33,485 nt of DNA from an uncultured Lachnospiraceae bacterium (lineage in GTDB: Bacteria; Bacillota; Clostridia; Lachnospirales; Lachnospiraceae). Below are positions 1 to 8,116 of this stretch, one piece after another. The position numbers and the translations under genes are program-made. Positions within the stretch are counted from its first letter, which is position 1, and every line of letters starts with the position of its first letter. Below the pieces are notes generated by a model that was not told the DNA's origin, made no database searches, and saw nothing but the letters and a program-made list of their open reading frames with translations. Location of the stretch: the NCBI GenBank assembly GCA_902774125.1, contig CACYHD010000015.1:1-33485 (forward strand), in the 5' to 3' direction.

Positions 1-501
1 CAATCTTCCGAATCTAAGATTAACAGGGCCTTCCATTTCGTATGCTGCATGAACTGCTGCTCTAGCCTCTGCGTCATCACTTGGATTGATAATAGTCATT
101 CCCGGAATAGTTCTCATCAAAGCAATATCTTCATTACACTGGTGAGTTGCTCCATCTTCACCAACAGAAATACCTGCGTGAGTTGCACCAATCTTGACGT
201 TAAGATGTGGATAACCAACTGTATTACGAACCTGCTCAAAAGCACGTCCTGCTGCGAACATAGCAAATGAACTAGCAAAAGGAATTTTGCCACATGTTGA
301 CAATCCTGCTGCTATACCAATCATGTTGCCCTCTGCAATACCACAATCGATATGTCTGTCCGGAAATTCTTTTTTGAACTTATTAGTCTTAGTAGCCTCT
401 GCCAAGTCTGCATCAAGAACTACTAATCTATCATCTTTTTGACCTATTTCTACAAGAGCTGTACCATAACTATCTCTTGTTGCTATTTTTGTATTAGACA
501 T
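1..501 (-). CDS. Transketolase, C-terminal subunit (partial, 3' end outside window)
   Basis: This is the pyrimidine-binding half of a split transketolase, which with the N-terminal subunit transfers two-carbon units in the non-oxidative pentose phosphate pathway. The reading frame from the ATG at 501-499 stays open through all 167 codons to the window edge. It starts MSNTKIATRDSYG and contains the conserved HIDCGIAEGNMIGIAAGL segment, whose Glu (in GIAEGNM) is the residue that activates thiamine diphosphate in the family, and later GATHAGISVGEDGATHQ. The ATG overlaps the stop of the upstream subunit by one base (TAATG), and an AGGAGG ribosome binding site lies 9 bases upstream inside that gene. 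The two subunits are therefore translationally coupled. The missing part should be roughly 140 residues, judged from the family. Confidence 0.95.
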   Translation of the reverse strand, partial: MSNTKIATRDSYGTALVEIGQKDDRLVVLDADLAEATKTNKFKKEFPDRHIDCGIAEGNMIGIAAGLSTCGKIPFASSFAMFAAGRAFEQVRNTVGYPHLNVKIGATHAGISVGEDGATHQCNEDIALMRTIPGMTIINPSDDAEARAAVHAAYEMEGPVNLRFGRL

Positions 502-1319
502 TACTGCTCACCTCCTAATTCTTCTAGGGCCTGCTTAGCCTGATCCGCATTAGGTGCAGAGCCGTGCCAACTAACATTATTTTCCATAAATGATACACCC
601 TTACCCTTAACTGTATTAAGAATAATTGCTGTAGGCATATCTTGGCATTTTTTTGCCTCGTCCAAAGCTTTTTGGATTGCTTCAAAATCATGTCCGTCTA
701 TGCTCATAACCTGGAAGTTAAAAGCCTCGAACTTCTTATCTATAGGATATGGTGAGCATACCTCTTCTACTGTACCGTCAATCTGAAGATTGTTGTTGTC
801 CACAATAACTGTAAGGTTATCGAGTTTTCTGTGGCCGGCAAACATTGCAGCCTCCCAAACCTGACCTTCTTCAATCTCGCCGTCACCGAGAAGTGTATAT
901 ACTCTGTAATCTTCATTATTTAACTTAGCAGCCAAAGCCATTCCGACTGCTGTAGAAATACCCTGTCCCAAAGAGCCTGATGACATATCAACACCTGGAG
1001 TGTGCTTCATATCAGGGTGACCTTGCAAATAAGAATCAATTTTTCTTAGAGTAAGCAAATCCTCCTTAGGAATAAAACCTTTTTCTGCCAAAACAGCATA
1101 TAGCAAAGGAGCACAATGTCCCTTTGACAAAACAAAACGGTCTCTGTCTTCCTTCTTAGGATTTTTTGGATCAACATTCATCTCTTCAAAATAGAGATAT
1201 GTCAAAAAATCTGCAGCTGACAAAGATCCACCCGGATGACCTGATCCAGCGGCATTAGTTTCTTTAATAATACTTTTTCTTACTTCTGTAGCTATTTGTT
1301 CTAGCTTTGCAATATCCAT
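501..1319 (-). CDS. Transketolase, N-terminal (TPP-binding) subunit
   Basis: This 272-residue protein is the thiamine-diphosphate-binding half of a two-polypeptide transketolase. Visible family landmarks are the SGHPGGSLSAADFLTYLYF segment near residue 26, SKGHCAPLLYA, and the thiamine diphosphate/metal motif GDGEIEEGQVWEAA followed about 30 residues later by VDNNNLQIDG. It ends exactly where such N-terminal subunits end, so this is a natural split and not a truncation. A promoter at 1365-1393 and an AGAGG site a few bases before the ATG show that the pair has its own transcription start, independent of the dnaX-recR operon upstream. It acts in the cytoplasm in pentose and sugar-phosphate metabolism. 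Confidence 0.96.
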   Translation of the reverse strand: MDIAKLEQIATEVRKSIIKETNAAGSGHPGGSLSAADFLTYLYFEEMNVDPKNPKKEDRDRFVLSKGHCAPLLYAVLAEKGFIPKEDLLTLRKIDSYLQGHPDMKHTPGVDMSSGSLGQGISTAVGMALAAKLNNEDYRVYTLLGDGEIEEGQVWEAAMFAGHRKLDNLTVIVDNNNLQIDGTVEEVCSPYPIDKKFEAFNFQVMSIDGHDFEAIQKALDEAKKCQDMPTAIILNTVKGKGVSFMENNVSWHGSAPNADQAKQALEELGGEQ

Positions 1320-1364
1320 TATAATTCCTCTCTTTGCTTGGGGTTGTGATATATAACCTTAACT

Positions 1365-1393
1365 ATAATAGTAATAATCTACATTTTTTGCAA
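1365..1393 (-). promoter_or_regulatory. Promoter of the transketolase operon
   Basis: Read on the minus strand the hexamers are TTGCAA (1393-1388) and TATTAT (1370-1365), separated by 17 bases. The start codon is at 1319, giving a leader of about 40 nt. It lies in the only gap between the large TPR protein gene and the transketolase pair. Confidence 0.6.
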
Positions 1394-1412
1394 GGACAAA
1401 CTACATTATTTA

Positions 1413-4400
1413 CTAATTAAAGTCTGATTCTTCCAAAATCTTAAGCCCCTCAGCATCTTTTTTGACACCAAACAGTTTGAATTTGCTTCTCTTAGCAATA
1501 GCCTTCTCTACAATTTTTTCTACATCCGCCTGACTGATACCTTTGTTTTTGCCAAACGTATCATCAATTGCCTTGTAGAATGCCAACTCGGCCATATCAT
1601 CAATAACAAATCCTTTTTCTGTAGCCAAAGCCTTACCGAAGGCAACCCATTCCTTAATGTTGTATTGCTTGATAGGAATAATGTTGTCAAAAACAGTTTT
1701 CATCTCAGGGTTCTTTTCGAACATCTGCTTAACCTGCTTAGTCTCACCTTCGATAATGACAATCATATCGTCAGTATAATGCTTCATTCCCTCAAGCATT
1801 CCCTTGAGAGTAGCATCTGTCATAAGGTGAGCATCTTCGATAATCAAATCACATGACTTAAGTTTGCGAGCTACCTTTTCAAATGATTTGCTGTTAAATG
1901 AGATTGCGTCAATCTTGGCAATTCTTCTATCCATTCTGCCGCGTTTTCTGTTAATCAGTTTGATAAGTTCTATAGCCATTGTAGTCTTACCGCTTTTTTC
2001 GCCGCCTACAATAACAATATTACCTTGTGCAGAATTACCGTTTTCTTCGAAGTTTACAACAAGATTTTCAACAACCTTCTTGATTTTATTCTCTAGTCCT
2101 TCCACATTGAGATAACTATCGAAGCCTTCCATATCTTCAGCAGTTAGCTTGAATTCTATCTCTTGTGTGTTTCCTTTGCTTTCTTCAACCATTGTTTCTA
2201 ATTCTTCTCCGTCTTCATCATTATCATCGATTGGTGATGATTCTTCTGTCTCTGAAACTTCTTCAGGTTCTTCAACTTCTTCAACTTCGGCCTTTTCAAC
2301 CTCTTCCGGTTCTTCTGGTTCAGCTGGTTCTTCAGGTTCTTCTGAAGCAGCTGGTTCTTCAGGTTCTTCAGGTTCTTCTGGAGTAGTTGGTTCTTCAGGT
2401 TCTTCAGGTTCTTCTGGAGCAACTGGTTCTTCAGATTCTTCTAGAACAGTTGGTTCTTCTGTTTTTGTCTGTTCTTCTGAAACCATCTCAGAAGCCAAAG
2501 CTGTTAAATCTGGAACAACAACAGTAGCACTCTTCTCGTCTTCCATATCATCAGTCCATTCTTCGCTGATGTTAGTTTCTTCTTTTTGGGCCGCCTCTAC
2601 AACTGCATCAACATTTATAGTTGCACCAAGATTATCTGGAATCTCTACTGTTGATCCCGTGTTACTTGAAGGTATTTCTATTGTTGAACCTGACTCAATG
2701 TCACCTAGTTCGCTTTCAAGGTCCTCGACCTCGTCGTTTGTTGGTGTAACTATCATATCCATGATAGGAATATCGTCAACAACAAGAACATTGTTGTCAT
2801 CATTGTCCTCTGTTTCTTCCGGCTGAGTTTCAACCGGTTCTTCTGGCTGTTCTTCGACAGTTGGTTCAGCAACTGGTTCCTCAACTGGTTCTTCAGCCAC
2901 TTCTTCAACCGCTGGTTCTTCAACAACCGGCTCAGCAACTGATTCTTCAGCCACTTCTTCAACCGCTGGTTCTTCAACAACTACCTCTTCAACCGGCTCC
3001 TCGACAACCGGTTCTTCCCACTCAATCATTTCAATATGAGCACTGTTGCCTTCCTTTATTACAGGTTCTTGAACTACTATTTCTTCAATCTGTTCTTCAA
3101 CCTGTTCTTCAATCTCTTCTTCAATCTGTTCGTCAACCTGTTCTTCGGCAGGTTCTTCAGTTTCTGTAGATTGTTCAAGCTCTTTAGATTCTTCGAGCTC
3201 TTTAAATTCTTCGAGCTCTTCAGGTTCTTCAGACTGAGCATCTTCATCGAGTTCTGCCAACTCAATATCCTCTGCTACTAGTTCTTCAAGCTCTGCCTCT
3301 TCCATTTCCTCATCAGATATTTCTTCTGGATCTGCCGAAGTATTAGAGTCTTCCTGAGCAGCCTCTCTAATAGCGTCGATGTCGAGTTCTGCAGTATATA
3401 GTTCTTCCTCGACCTTATAATGTTCCTCTTGTTCTTCCGGCTCATCTGGTTCGATAATTCCAGATAGATAAGTTTCATCACTATCTATAATTCCTACAGC
3501 TTTTTCAACTGTATCTTCGCCCAATATTCCACGGTCTTTGAGACTCTGTAGAATGTCCTCAACAGCTTTGACATCGTCAATTACTGAAGGTTCTTTGTCC
3601 GGCAAAGTCTGCTTTTGAGTGAAAACATCTGAGCGCTCTTTTACTTTTATATCAGACGAATTTGATTCTTTTTTGAAACTTGTAGAATCAAACACGTCAA
3701 ACTTATTGCCGTCCGCTCCGCTAACACGTGCAGATAGCAAATTTTCTTTGTCTTTTTGTTCAGGTTCGGCCAACTTGATTTCTGTAATATCGAACTGAAC
3801 AGGCTTGTCGAATTTGATATCGCCGTCATCTTCAATTACATTTGTGGCATGAGCTACGTCACCTTGAGATGGTGTCATATTATGGTTAGCCATATCGTTG
3901 CCACCCCACTTAAAACTGCCAGGTTTAGGTAAGTCTCTTTTGAACTTGTATTCTTTCACTTCCTCACCTAAATCTACGTTAAAGTTATTTTCTATTTTAA
4001 TAGAGTCTGTATCTCTTGGCTTAGGCTGTTCCTCTACAGGCTCCTGTTCCTTCTCGTTATTTTTTTTGCCAAATCTCTTGAAAGTTTTTTTGGCGAATTC
4101 GTTAATAGGATTGTCTGCTGTCTCGTTAGCTTTTTGTGTAGCCTCCTCAATGTCAAACGCCTCAACATGTTCCTCTTCGTCCAAAAGATCATCAATAGCC
4201 TTAGGCTCATATCTTTCGCGTGGTCCCTGTCTATCCATAATAGCCTTCACTAAGCTGTCAGTTTGGTGTGGATGAGGCTCGTCATATGAATCAGCCTCGT
4301 GTACTTCTTCCGATTCCTTTTGGGATCCATCTTCTAACAACTGCTGCTGAGTTATATTGAGAGGAGAAATCTGTTTTTTGAGTTCCATTGCTCGTTTAAT

Positions 4401-4931
4401 ATACTTGCCTCCTGGGAACCATAATCCGATTTCGTCACACACCTCAACGCATCTGTCGGTATCTCCAACTTCTTTGTAAAGCTTAGCTAACTCGTAAGCC
4501 CATTTTTCTTCCATGTCAATGTTGACATATTCTTCTAATATTTTTATTAATTCAGTTTTTGGTTCGTTTTTGGCTGCCGCAATTTTATATTGCAAAACAT
4601 ATCTAGATGTATCCTTTGGTGCCATAAGAATGAAATCATTATAAAAATCTTCTGCATCGTCGTATGTCTTAGTTTTGATTGAGATAAGACATAGTCTAAA
4701 AGCCAAATGTCTACCGGCGTTTGTTCGTTCATATGCTAGAAGCAAAACATCCTTGGCCAATTCGTAATCGTGTGATAACTCGTATGCATCTGCAATCAAA
4801 CTAAGCAGATTGTTATCATCTACTTTTTTGACGTCGATAAGATCAGCCAACTTGCTGGCCTCATCGTAATGCTTTTCGCTCATTGCGTTTTTGAATTCTT
4901 TTATTATTAAAGTTTGTTCATTCTTATCCAT
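1413..4931 (-). CDS. Very large TPR / acidic-repeat / P-loop ATPase-like protein, function unknown
   Basis: I do not recognise a named family for the whole 1172-residue protein. Residues 1 to about 190 are helical and TPR-like. Residues about 200-950 are highly acidic, low-complexity and Pro/Glu-rich, with EEPEEPEEP and VEEPAVEEVAEE repeats, and are probably unstructured. The C-terminal ~220 residues form a P-loop NTPase resembling an AAA-type domain, with Walker A GGEKSGKT at 976-983 and a Walker B-like DLIIED at 1028-1033, followed by a helical C-terminal part. No signal peptide or membrane segment is visible, so it should be cytoplasmic. It is the fourth gene of dnaX-ybaB-recR, 21 bases after recR, with a GAGG site. 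Co-transcription with DNA replication/repair genes suggests a nucleoid- or division-related role, but that is inference only. Confidence 0.8.
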   Translation of the reverse strand: MDKNEQTLIIKEFKNAMSEKHYDEASKLADLIDVKKVDDNNLLSLIADAYELSHDYELAKDVLLLAYERTNAGRHLAFRLCLISIKTKTYDDAEDFYNDFILMAPKDTSRYVLQYKIAAAKNEPKTELIKILEEYVNIDMEEKWAYELAKLYKEVGDTDRCVEVCDEIGLWFPGGKYIKRAMELKKQISPLNITQQQLLEDGSQKESEEVHEADSYDEPHPHQTDSLVKAIMDRQGPRERYEPKAIDDLLDEEEHVEAFDIEEATQKANETADNPINEFAKKTFKRFGKKNNEKEQEPVEEQPKPRDTDSIKIENNFNVDLGEEVKEYKFKRDLPKPGSFKWGGNDMANHNMTPSQGDVAHATNVIEDDGDIKFDKPVQFDITEIKLAEPEQKDKENLLSARVSGADGNKFDVFDSTSFKKESNSSDIKVKERSDVFTQKQTLPDKEPSVIDDVKAVEDILQSLKDRGILGEDTVEKAVGIIDSDETYLSGIIEPDEPEEQEEHYKVEEELYTAELDIDAIREAAQEDSNTSADPEEISDEEMEEAELEELVAEDIELAELDEDAQSEEPEELEEFKELEESKELEQSTETEEPAEEQVDEQIEEEIEEQVEEQIEEIVVQEPVIKEGNSAHIEMIEWEEPVVEEPVEEVVVEEPAVEEVAEESVAEPVVEEPAVEEVAEEPVEEPVAEPTVEEQPEEPVETQPEETEDNDDNNVLVVDDIPIMDMIVTPTNDEVEDLESELGDIESGSTIEIPSSNTGSTVEIPDNLGATINVDAVVEAAQKEETNISEEWTDDMEDEKSATVVVPDLTALASEMVSEEQTKTEEPTVLEESEEPVAPEEPEEPEEPTTPEEPEEPEEPAASEEPEEPAEPEEPEEVEKAEVEEVEEPEEVSETEESSPIDDNDEDGEELETMVEESKGNTQEIEFKLTAEDMEGFDSYLNVEGLENKIKKVVENLVVNFEENGNSAQGNIVIVGGEKSGKTTMAIELIKLINRKRGRMDRRIAKIDAISFNSKSFEKVARKLKSCDLIIEDAHLMTDATLKGMLEGMKHYTDDMIVIIEGETKQVKQMFEKNPEMKTVFDNIIPIKQYNIKEWVAFGKALATEKGFVIDDMAELAFYKAIDDTFGKNKGISQADVEKIVEKAIAKRSKFKLFGVKKDAEGLKILEESDFN
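2250..2450 (-). repeat. Pro-Glu coding repeat inside the large TPR/ATPase gene
   Basis: Short reiterated units (GGTTCTTC, AGGTTCTTC, TTCTTCTGG on the plus strand) encode tandem EEPEEP and PEEPEE stretches in the acidic linker. The repeat bias opens long false reading frames on the other strand and in other frames. Such tracts commonly vary in length between strains. Confidence 0.85.
2889..2981 (-). repeat. 39-bp near-perfect direct repeat (54-bp period) in the acidic linker
   Basis: Two identical 39-base copies occupy 2889-2927 and 2943-2981 and encode the repeated VVEEPAVEEVAEE segment. They are part of a longer Glu/Val/Pro repeat zone from about 2812 to 3025. The identity at DNA level suggests recent duplication within the gene. 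Confidence 0.85.
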
Positions 4932-4952
4932 TATTGAACCTCAAAATTATGA

Positions 4953-5549
4953 CTAAATTGTTGTACGTCCTTGTAGTGCTCTTAGAAGAGTTACGTTATC
5001 AATACACTCAAGATCTCCACCCACAGGCACACCGCTGGCAATTCTTGTAACCTTGATGCCTAGTGGCTTGACAACCTTGCTTATGTACATCGCTGTAGCC
5101 TCGCCTTCAACACTTGAGTTAGTTGCAATTATGATTTCGTCAACATCATCTTTAAGACGTTCAAAAAGTTCCTTAAGTTTAATGTCGTTTTGGGTAATGC
5201 CTGCCATTGGATTGATAACGCCGTGAAGAACGTGATACACACCTTTGTACTCGCCTACACTTTCGTATGCTGACATATCCTTAGTGCTTTCCACAACCAT
5301 AATTGTTTTGTGGTCTCTGTCTTTGCTAGAACAGATTGGACAAACATCGCTGTCTGTCAATGTGTAGCAGTGTTTGCAATACTTAATGTTCTTTTTTGCG
5401 TCAACAATAGCATTAGCTAGGTCTTCCACATCCTCTTCGGACATTTCCAAAATATGAAATCCCAATCTGCCAGCTGTCTTAGGACCAACACCTGGCAACT
5501 TGGCCAACTCTTCTATTAACTTAGTTATATAACCACTGTAGTAATCCAC
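4953..5549 (-). CDS. recR: Recombination mediator RecR
   Basis: This 198-residue protein is full length for RecR, which forms a DNA-clamp ring and with RecF/RecO loads RecA during gap repair. Visible in order are the N-terminal helix-hairpin-helix (LIEELAKLPGVGPKTAGRL), a four-cysteine zinc site at C58, C61, C70 and C73, and a TOPRIM domain starting TIMVVESTKDMSAYE and including the family's GEATAMYI segment. The C-terminal region VPVGGDLECIDNVTLLRAL is also typical. It lies 9 bases downstream of ybaB in the conserved dnaX-ybaB-recR order. Confidence 0.98.
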   Translation of the reverse strand: MDYYSGYITKLIEELAKLPGVGPKTAGRLGFHILEMSEEDVEDLANAIVDAKKNIKYCKHCYTLTDSDVCPICSSKDRDHKTIMVVESTKDMSAYESVGEYKGVYHVLHGVINPMAGITQNDIKLKELFERLKDDVDEIIIATNSSVEGEATAMYISKVVKPLGIKVTRIASGVPVGGDLECIDNVTLLRALQGRTTI

Positions 5550-5558
5550 TTTTTCTCC

Positions 5559-5897
5559 TTAGAACAATCCACCAAGACCGCCTGTAATCTGGGCCATTTT
5601 TTCCTGTGAATTTTCTTCCATTTTTCTTAGTGCTTCGTTGACAGCTGCTGTAATTAAGTCCTCTAATGTTTCGATATCATCAGGATCTACAACCTCTTCT
5701 GCCAATTTGATTTTTGTTATTTCTTTGCTTCCTGAAACAGTAACAGATACAACTCCGCCACCTGCAGTAGCTGTGTACTCTGCTGATTCTAGCTCAGCCT
5801 GAGTTTCCTCCATCTGTTTTTGCATCTTCTGTGCCTGCTTCATTAAGTTATTCATATTACCAGGCATTCCTCCTGGAAATCCACCTCTTTTTGCCAT
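5559..5897 (-). CDS. YbaB/EbfC family nucleoid-associated protein
   Basis: This 112-residue protein of the YbaB/EbfC family forms small dimers that bind DNA without strong sequence preference. The family pattern is clear: a Gly/Met-rich N-terminus (PGGMPGNMNNLMKQAQKMQ), a long amphipathic helix, then GGGVVSVTVSGSKEITKIK and a C-terminal helix with LITAAVNEALRK. The start codon overlaps the dnaX stop by one base (TAATG), so it is translationally coupled to dnaX. Its place between dnaX and recR is conserved across Firmicutes and proteobacteria. Confidence 0.97.
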   Translation of the reverse strand: MAKRGGFPGGMPGNMNNLMKQAQKMQKQMEETQAELESAEYTATAGGGVVSVTVSGSKEITKIKLAEEVVDPDDIETLEDLITAAVNEALRKMEENSQEKMAQITGGLGGLF

Positions 5898-7483
5898 TAG
5901 AAATCTTCCTCCTCAATATCGTAATTAATCTTATCTATCAGTTTTTGGAAAAATGTTCCTGGAGCATTTCCCTCAACTTTTTCAATAGAAATTGTCATAT
6001 CTTTGCCAATTTCATTTTTGATAATGTCGTTAATGATCTGGTCAATATTTTTCTCCTTGGCCATATCATAATATATTTCATTGTTCTCATATAGAAGAAC
6101 AAGTTTGTCATCTTTTAGTGCCAATGAAGCCATAGAAATAATAGCTTGATGGAAACCTTCCATATTGTTTACAACTAACTTCCAATTATCAACTATGTAC
6201 TTAACATCCTCCGGAATAGCTTTAGGTAGTGGCTTGGCCGGTTCCTGTGGTGCAGGCTGAGCCGCCTCTTGATTAACCGGAGCGTTATTGCTTGCAGCCA
6301 TCTGCTGCTGTGGAGCAACTTGGATATTGCCGCTTTTGATCTTATTTTCCAAAGCAGCAATTCTGTTAACTAACGCCTCATTGTTGTTGTCCATTTCCGG
6401 CTGGTTGAGCTTAACCAAAGTTATTTCTAGTAGCACACGTTTTTGGTTAGAGTAACGCATGTCCACAGATAGCTTGGACAAAACACGAATATATCTCATC
6501 ACAGCTTCTGTATCCATCATCTGAGCTTCTTCCTTGAACTGATCTAGCTGCTCCTGGGATACGTCGATTATATCGCTGGCGTCGTCCACACTCTGAACAA
6601 TCATTATGTTGCGCAAATACCAAATGAAGTCATTTACGAACTGACCGAGTTCACGGCCTTGCATAATAACCTCATCCAAAACTTGCATAGAACTTACAAC
6701 ATCAGACTTAACTATACAATTGTAAAGCTTGCTGAATATTTCCTGATCAACTGCGCCCAAAACTTCTAGTACATTTTCGTATGTAAGTTTTTGGCCGATA
6801 TAAAAAGCAATACATTGATCTAGCATACTGATGGCATCTCTCATAGAGCCGTCTGCAGTTTTAGCAATAAATCTTAGAGCCTTTTCTTCTGCTTCTATCT
6901 GCTCTCTGTCCATAAGCTCTGCGAGTCGTGCAGCAATTGTATCGATTGTAATTCTCTTAAAGTCATATCTTTGGCATCTAGACAAAATTGTTATAGGAAT
7001 CTTATGTGGTTCTGTTGTTGCCAATATAAAAATAACGTGTGATGGTGGTTCCTCTAATGTTTTGAGCAAAGCATTAAACGCTTCCTTAGTGAGCATGTGA
7101 ACCTCGTCGATAATATAGACAGTGTATCGTCCGACTGATGGTGAATATTGCACCTCGTCAATGACCTGTCTGATATCGTCTACACCACGGTTAGATGCAG
7201 CATCCATCTCCACAATATTAACAGCGCTACCGCTTCCGATAGCTCGACATGTGGCACATTCGTTACAAGGACTTCCATCCTGTGAGTTCTCACAGTTAAC
7301 TGCTCTGGCAAAAATCTTAGCTACACTAGTTTTACCAGTTCCTCTTGTACCACAAAAAAGATAGGCATGACCTATCCTTTCTGCCTTAATCTGATTTTTT
7401 AATGTATTAACTATATGATCTTGACCCTTAACTTCTTCGAAAGTGTCTGGTCTAAATTTTCTATATAAAGCTGTATATGACAT
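5897..7483 (-). CDS. dnaX: DNA polymerase III subunits gamma/tau
   Basis: DnaX is the clamp-loader ATPase of the replicative polymerase. I choose the start at 7483 (MSYTALYRKFRPDTF, 528 residues), because GAGGTG lies five bases upstream of this ATG and family members begin there; the six-codon longer frame would begin before the ribosome binding site. Visible landmarks are Walker A GTRGTGKT at 45-52, a four-cysteine zinc site (C64, C73, C76, C79), Walker B YIIDEVHML, and the sensor segment ILSRCQRYDF. A Gln/Ala/Pro-rich linker separates this from the C-terminal tau-like domain. It has its own promoter at 7549-7577 and heads the dnaX-ybaB-recR-TPR protein operon, with the SRP RNA gene immediately upstream, as in Bacillus. 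Confidence 0.97.
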   Translation of the reverse strand: MSYTALYRKFRPDTFEEVKGQDHIVNTLKNQIKAERIGHAYLFCGTRGTGKTSVAKIFARAVNCENSQDGSPCNECATCRAIGSGSAVNIVEMDAASNRGVDDIRQVIDEVQYSPSVGRYTVYIIDEVHMLTKEAFNALLKTLEEPPSHVIFILATTEPHKIPITILSRCQRYDFKRITIDTIAARLAELMDREQIEAEEKALRFIAKTADGSMRDAISMLDQCIAFYIGQKLTYENVLEVLGAVDQEIFSKLYNCIVKSDVVSSMQVLDEVIMQGRELGQFVNDFIWYLRNIMIVQSVDDASDIIDVSQEQLDQFKEEAQMMDTEAVMRYIRVLSKLSVDMRYSNQKRVLLEITLVKLNQPEMDNNNEALVNRIAALENKIKSGNIQVAPQQQMAASNNAPVNQEAAQPAPQEPAKPLPKAIPEDVKYIVDNWKLVVNNMEGFHQAIISMASLALKDDKLVLLYENNEIYYDMAKEKNIDQIINDIIKNEIGKDMTISIEKVEGNAPGTFFQKLIDKINYDIEEEDF

Positions 7484-7548
7484 ATTCACCTCAAACCACA
7501 ATATATAGTGATATTTGTTGTGCTTTTACACAAAACACACTTGCTTTT

Positions 7549-7577
7549 ATTATATTATATCTCCCGTGTTTATTCAA
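7549..7577 (-). promoter_or_regulatory. Promoter of the dnaX operon
   Basis: On the minus strand TTGAAT (7577-7572) and a perfect TATAAT (7554-7549) are separated by 17 bases, giving a leader of about 60 nt before the dnaX ATG. It lies between the SRP RNA terminator and dnaX. Confidence 0.75.
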
Positions 7578-7623
7578 TGAATATAATGGAGTATTTGGTG
7601 TATAGGACAAAAAATACCAAGAC

Positions 7624-7653
7624 AAAAAAATGCACAGGAAATATTCCTGTGCA
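7624..7653 (-). terminator. Intrinsic terminator of the SRP RNA gene
   Basis: A 10-bp perfect stem (TGCACAGGAA / TTCCTGTGCA) with a 3-nt loop is followed on the minus strand by seven T residues. It lies directly after the 3' end of the SRP RNA. Confidence 0.9.
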
Positions 7654-7657
7654 TTTC

Positions 7658-7925
7658 TTTATCGCGCGACTTTTCTCGAGATTGTCTCATGAACGTTACC
7701 TCTACAGCCAACTCAATCCAGGCGCCCTTACGTCACTCACAGACATCTACTTAGTGCTGCTTCATTCCTGACCTGACACGGTTCATAGAGCTATGATGCG
7801 TAAGACCCAAACGTCAACGCCGCTTATAAAGGGCAGCTTCACAAAAGCAAACCCTCAAATCGTCATCACCCCTGCTAAAGCGGATTGCAGGTGCAGGACT
7901 CCGCTACTTCCCCGGCTGCGCGATG
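7658..7925 (-). ncRNA. ffs: Signal recognition particle RNA, large (Bacillus-like) type
   Basis: About 265 nt on the minus strand. The universally conserved SRP domain IV tip is readable (GTCAGGTCAGGAATGAAGCA, complement of about 7758-7777), which is the Ffh-binding site. Near the 5' end the Alu-domain-like CCTGCACCTGCAATCCGC and AGCAGGGGT segments are present, which marks the large Gram-positive type. The 5' end (ATCGCGC, 7924-7918) pairs perfectly with the 3' end (GCGCGAT, 7667-7661). A consensus promoter lies just upstream and a strong terminator just downstream. The RNA works in co-translational targeting of membrane and secreted proteins. The exact ends are inferred from the closing helix and the promoter. 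Confidence 0.95.
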
Positions 7926-7930
7926 TTACT

Positions 7931-7959
7931 AGTATACTTTAGTACAGTTTATTTTTCAA
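7931..7959 (-). promoter_or_regulatory. Promoter of the SRP RNA gene
   Basis: TTGAAA (7959-7954) and TATACT (7936-7931), 17 bases apart, place the start of transcription at about 7924-7926, exactly where the closing helix of the SRP RNA begins. Confidence 0.85.
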
Positions 7960-8062
7960 GAAATTTTATTCGATTCTGCTGAGCGGACACTCATAAAACT
8001 GCGTATACCAATGAGGGCAATTTCAATTAGTCCACCGAACCCATCTTCATCACATTGCATAA

Positions 8063-8091
8063 TTGACAAATATCACACTCACCTATATACT
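8063..8091 (+). promoter_or_regulatory. Consensus promoter of the InlB-repeat protein gene
   Basis: On the plus strand a perfect TTGACA (8063-8068) and TATACT (8086-8091) are separated by 17 bases. Transcription would start near 8098, leaving a leader of about 20 nt that contains the AAGGAG site. Confidence 0.8.
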
Positions 8092-8116
8092 AATAACAAT
8101 GTTTAAGGAGACGACT

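Noticed and set aside
2149-3169. Long plus-strand open frames opposite the acidic repeat region (about 225 and 102 codons)
   Set aside because: They are Ser- or Leu/Gln-rich mirror images of the EEP repeats, without ribosome binding sites or promoters. They exist only because the repeat lacks stop codons in other frames.
7658-7925. tmRNA, RNase P RNA or tRNA cluster in the dnaX upstream region
   Set aside because: The readable SRP domain IV motif, the Alu-type segments and the end-pairing fit SRP RNA only. No tRNA-like cloverleaf was found there or elsewhere in the window.
7956-8060. 34-codon minus-strand frame (MQCDEDGFGGLIEIALIG...) between the SRP RNA promoter and the InlB-repeat gene
   Set aside because: It has no ribosome binding site at a useful distance, overlaps the -35 box of the SRP RNA promoter, and has no recognised homologue. 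It could be a gene remnant, but the evidence is too thin to annotate.
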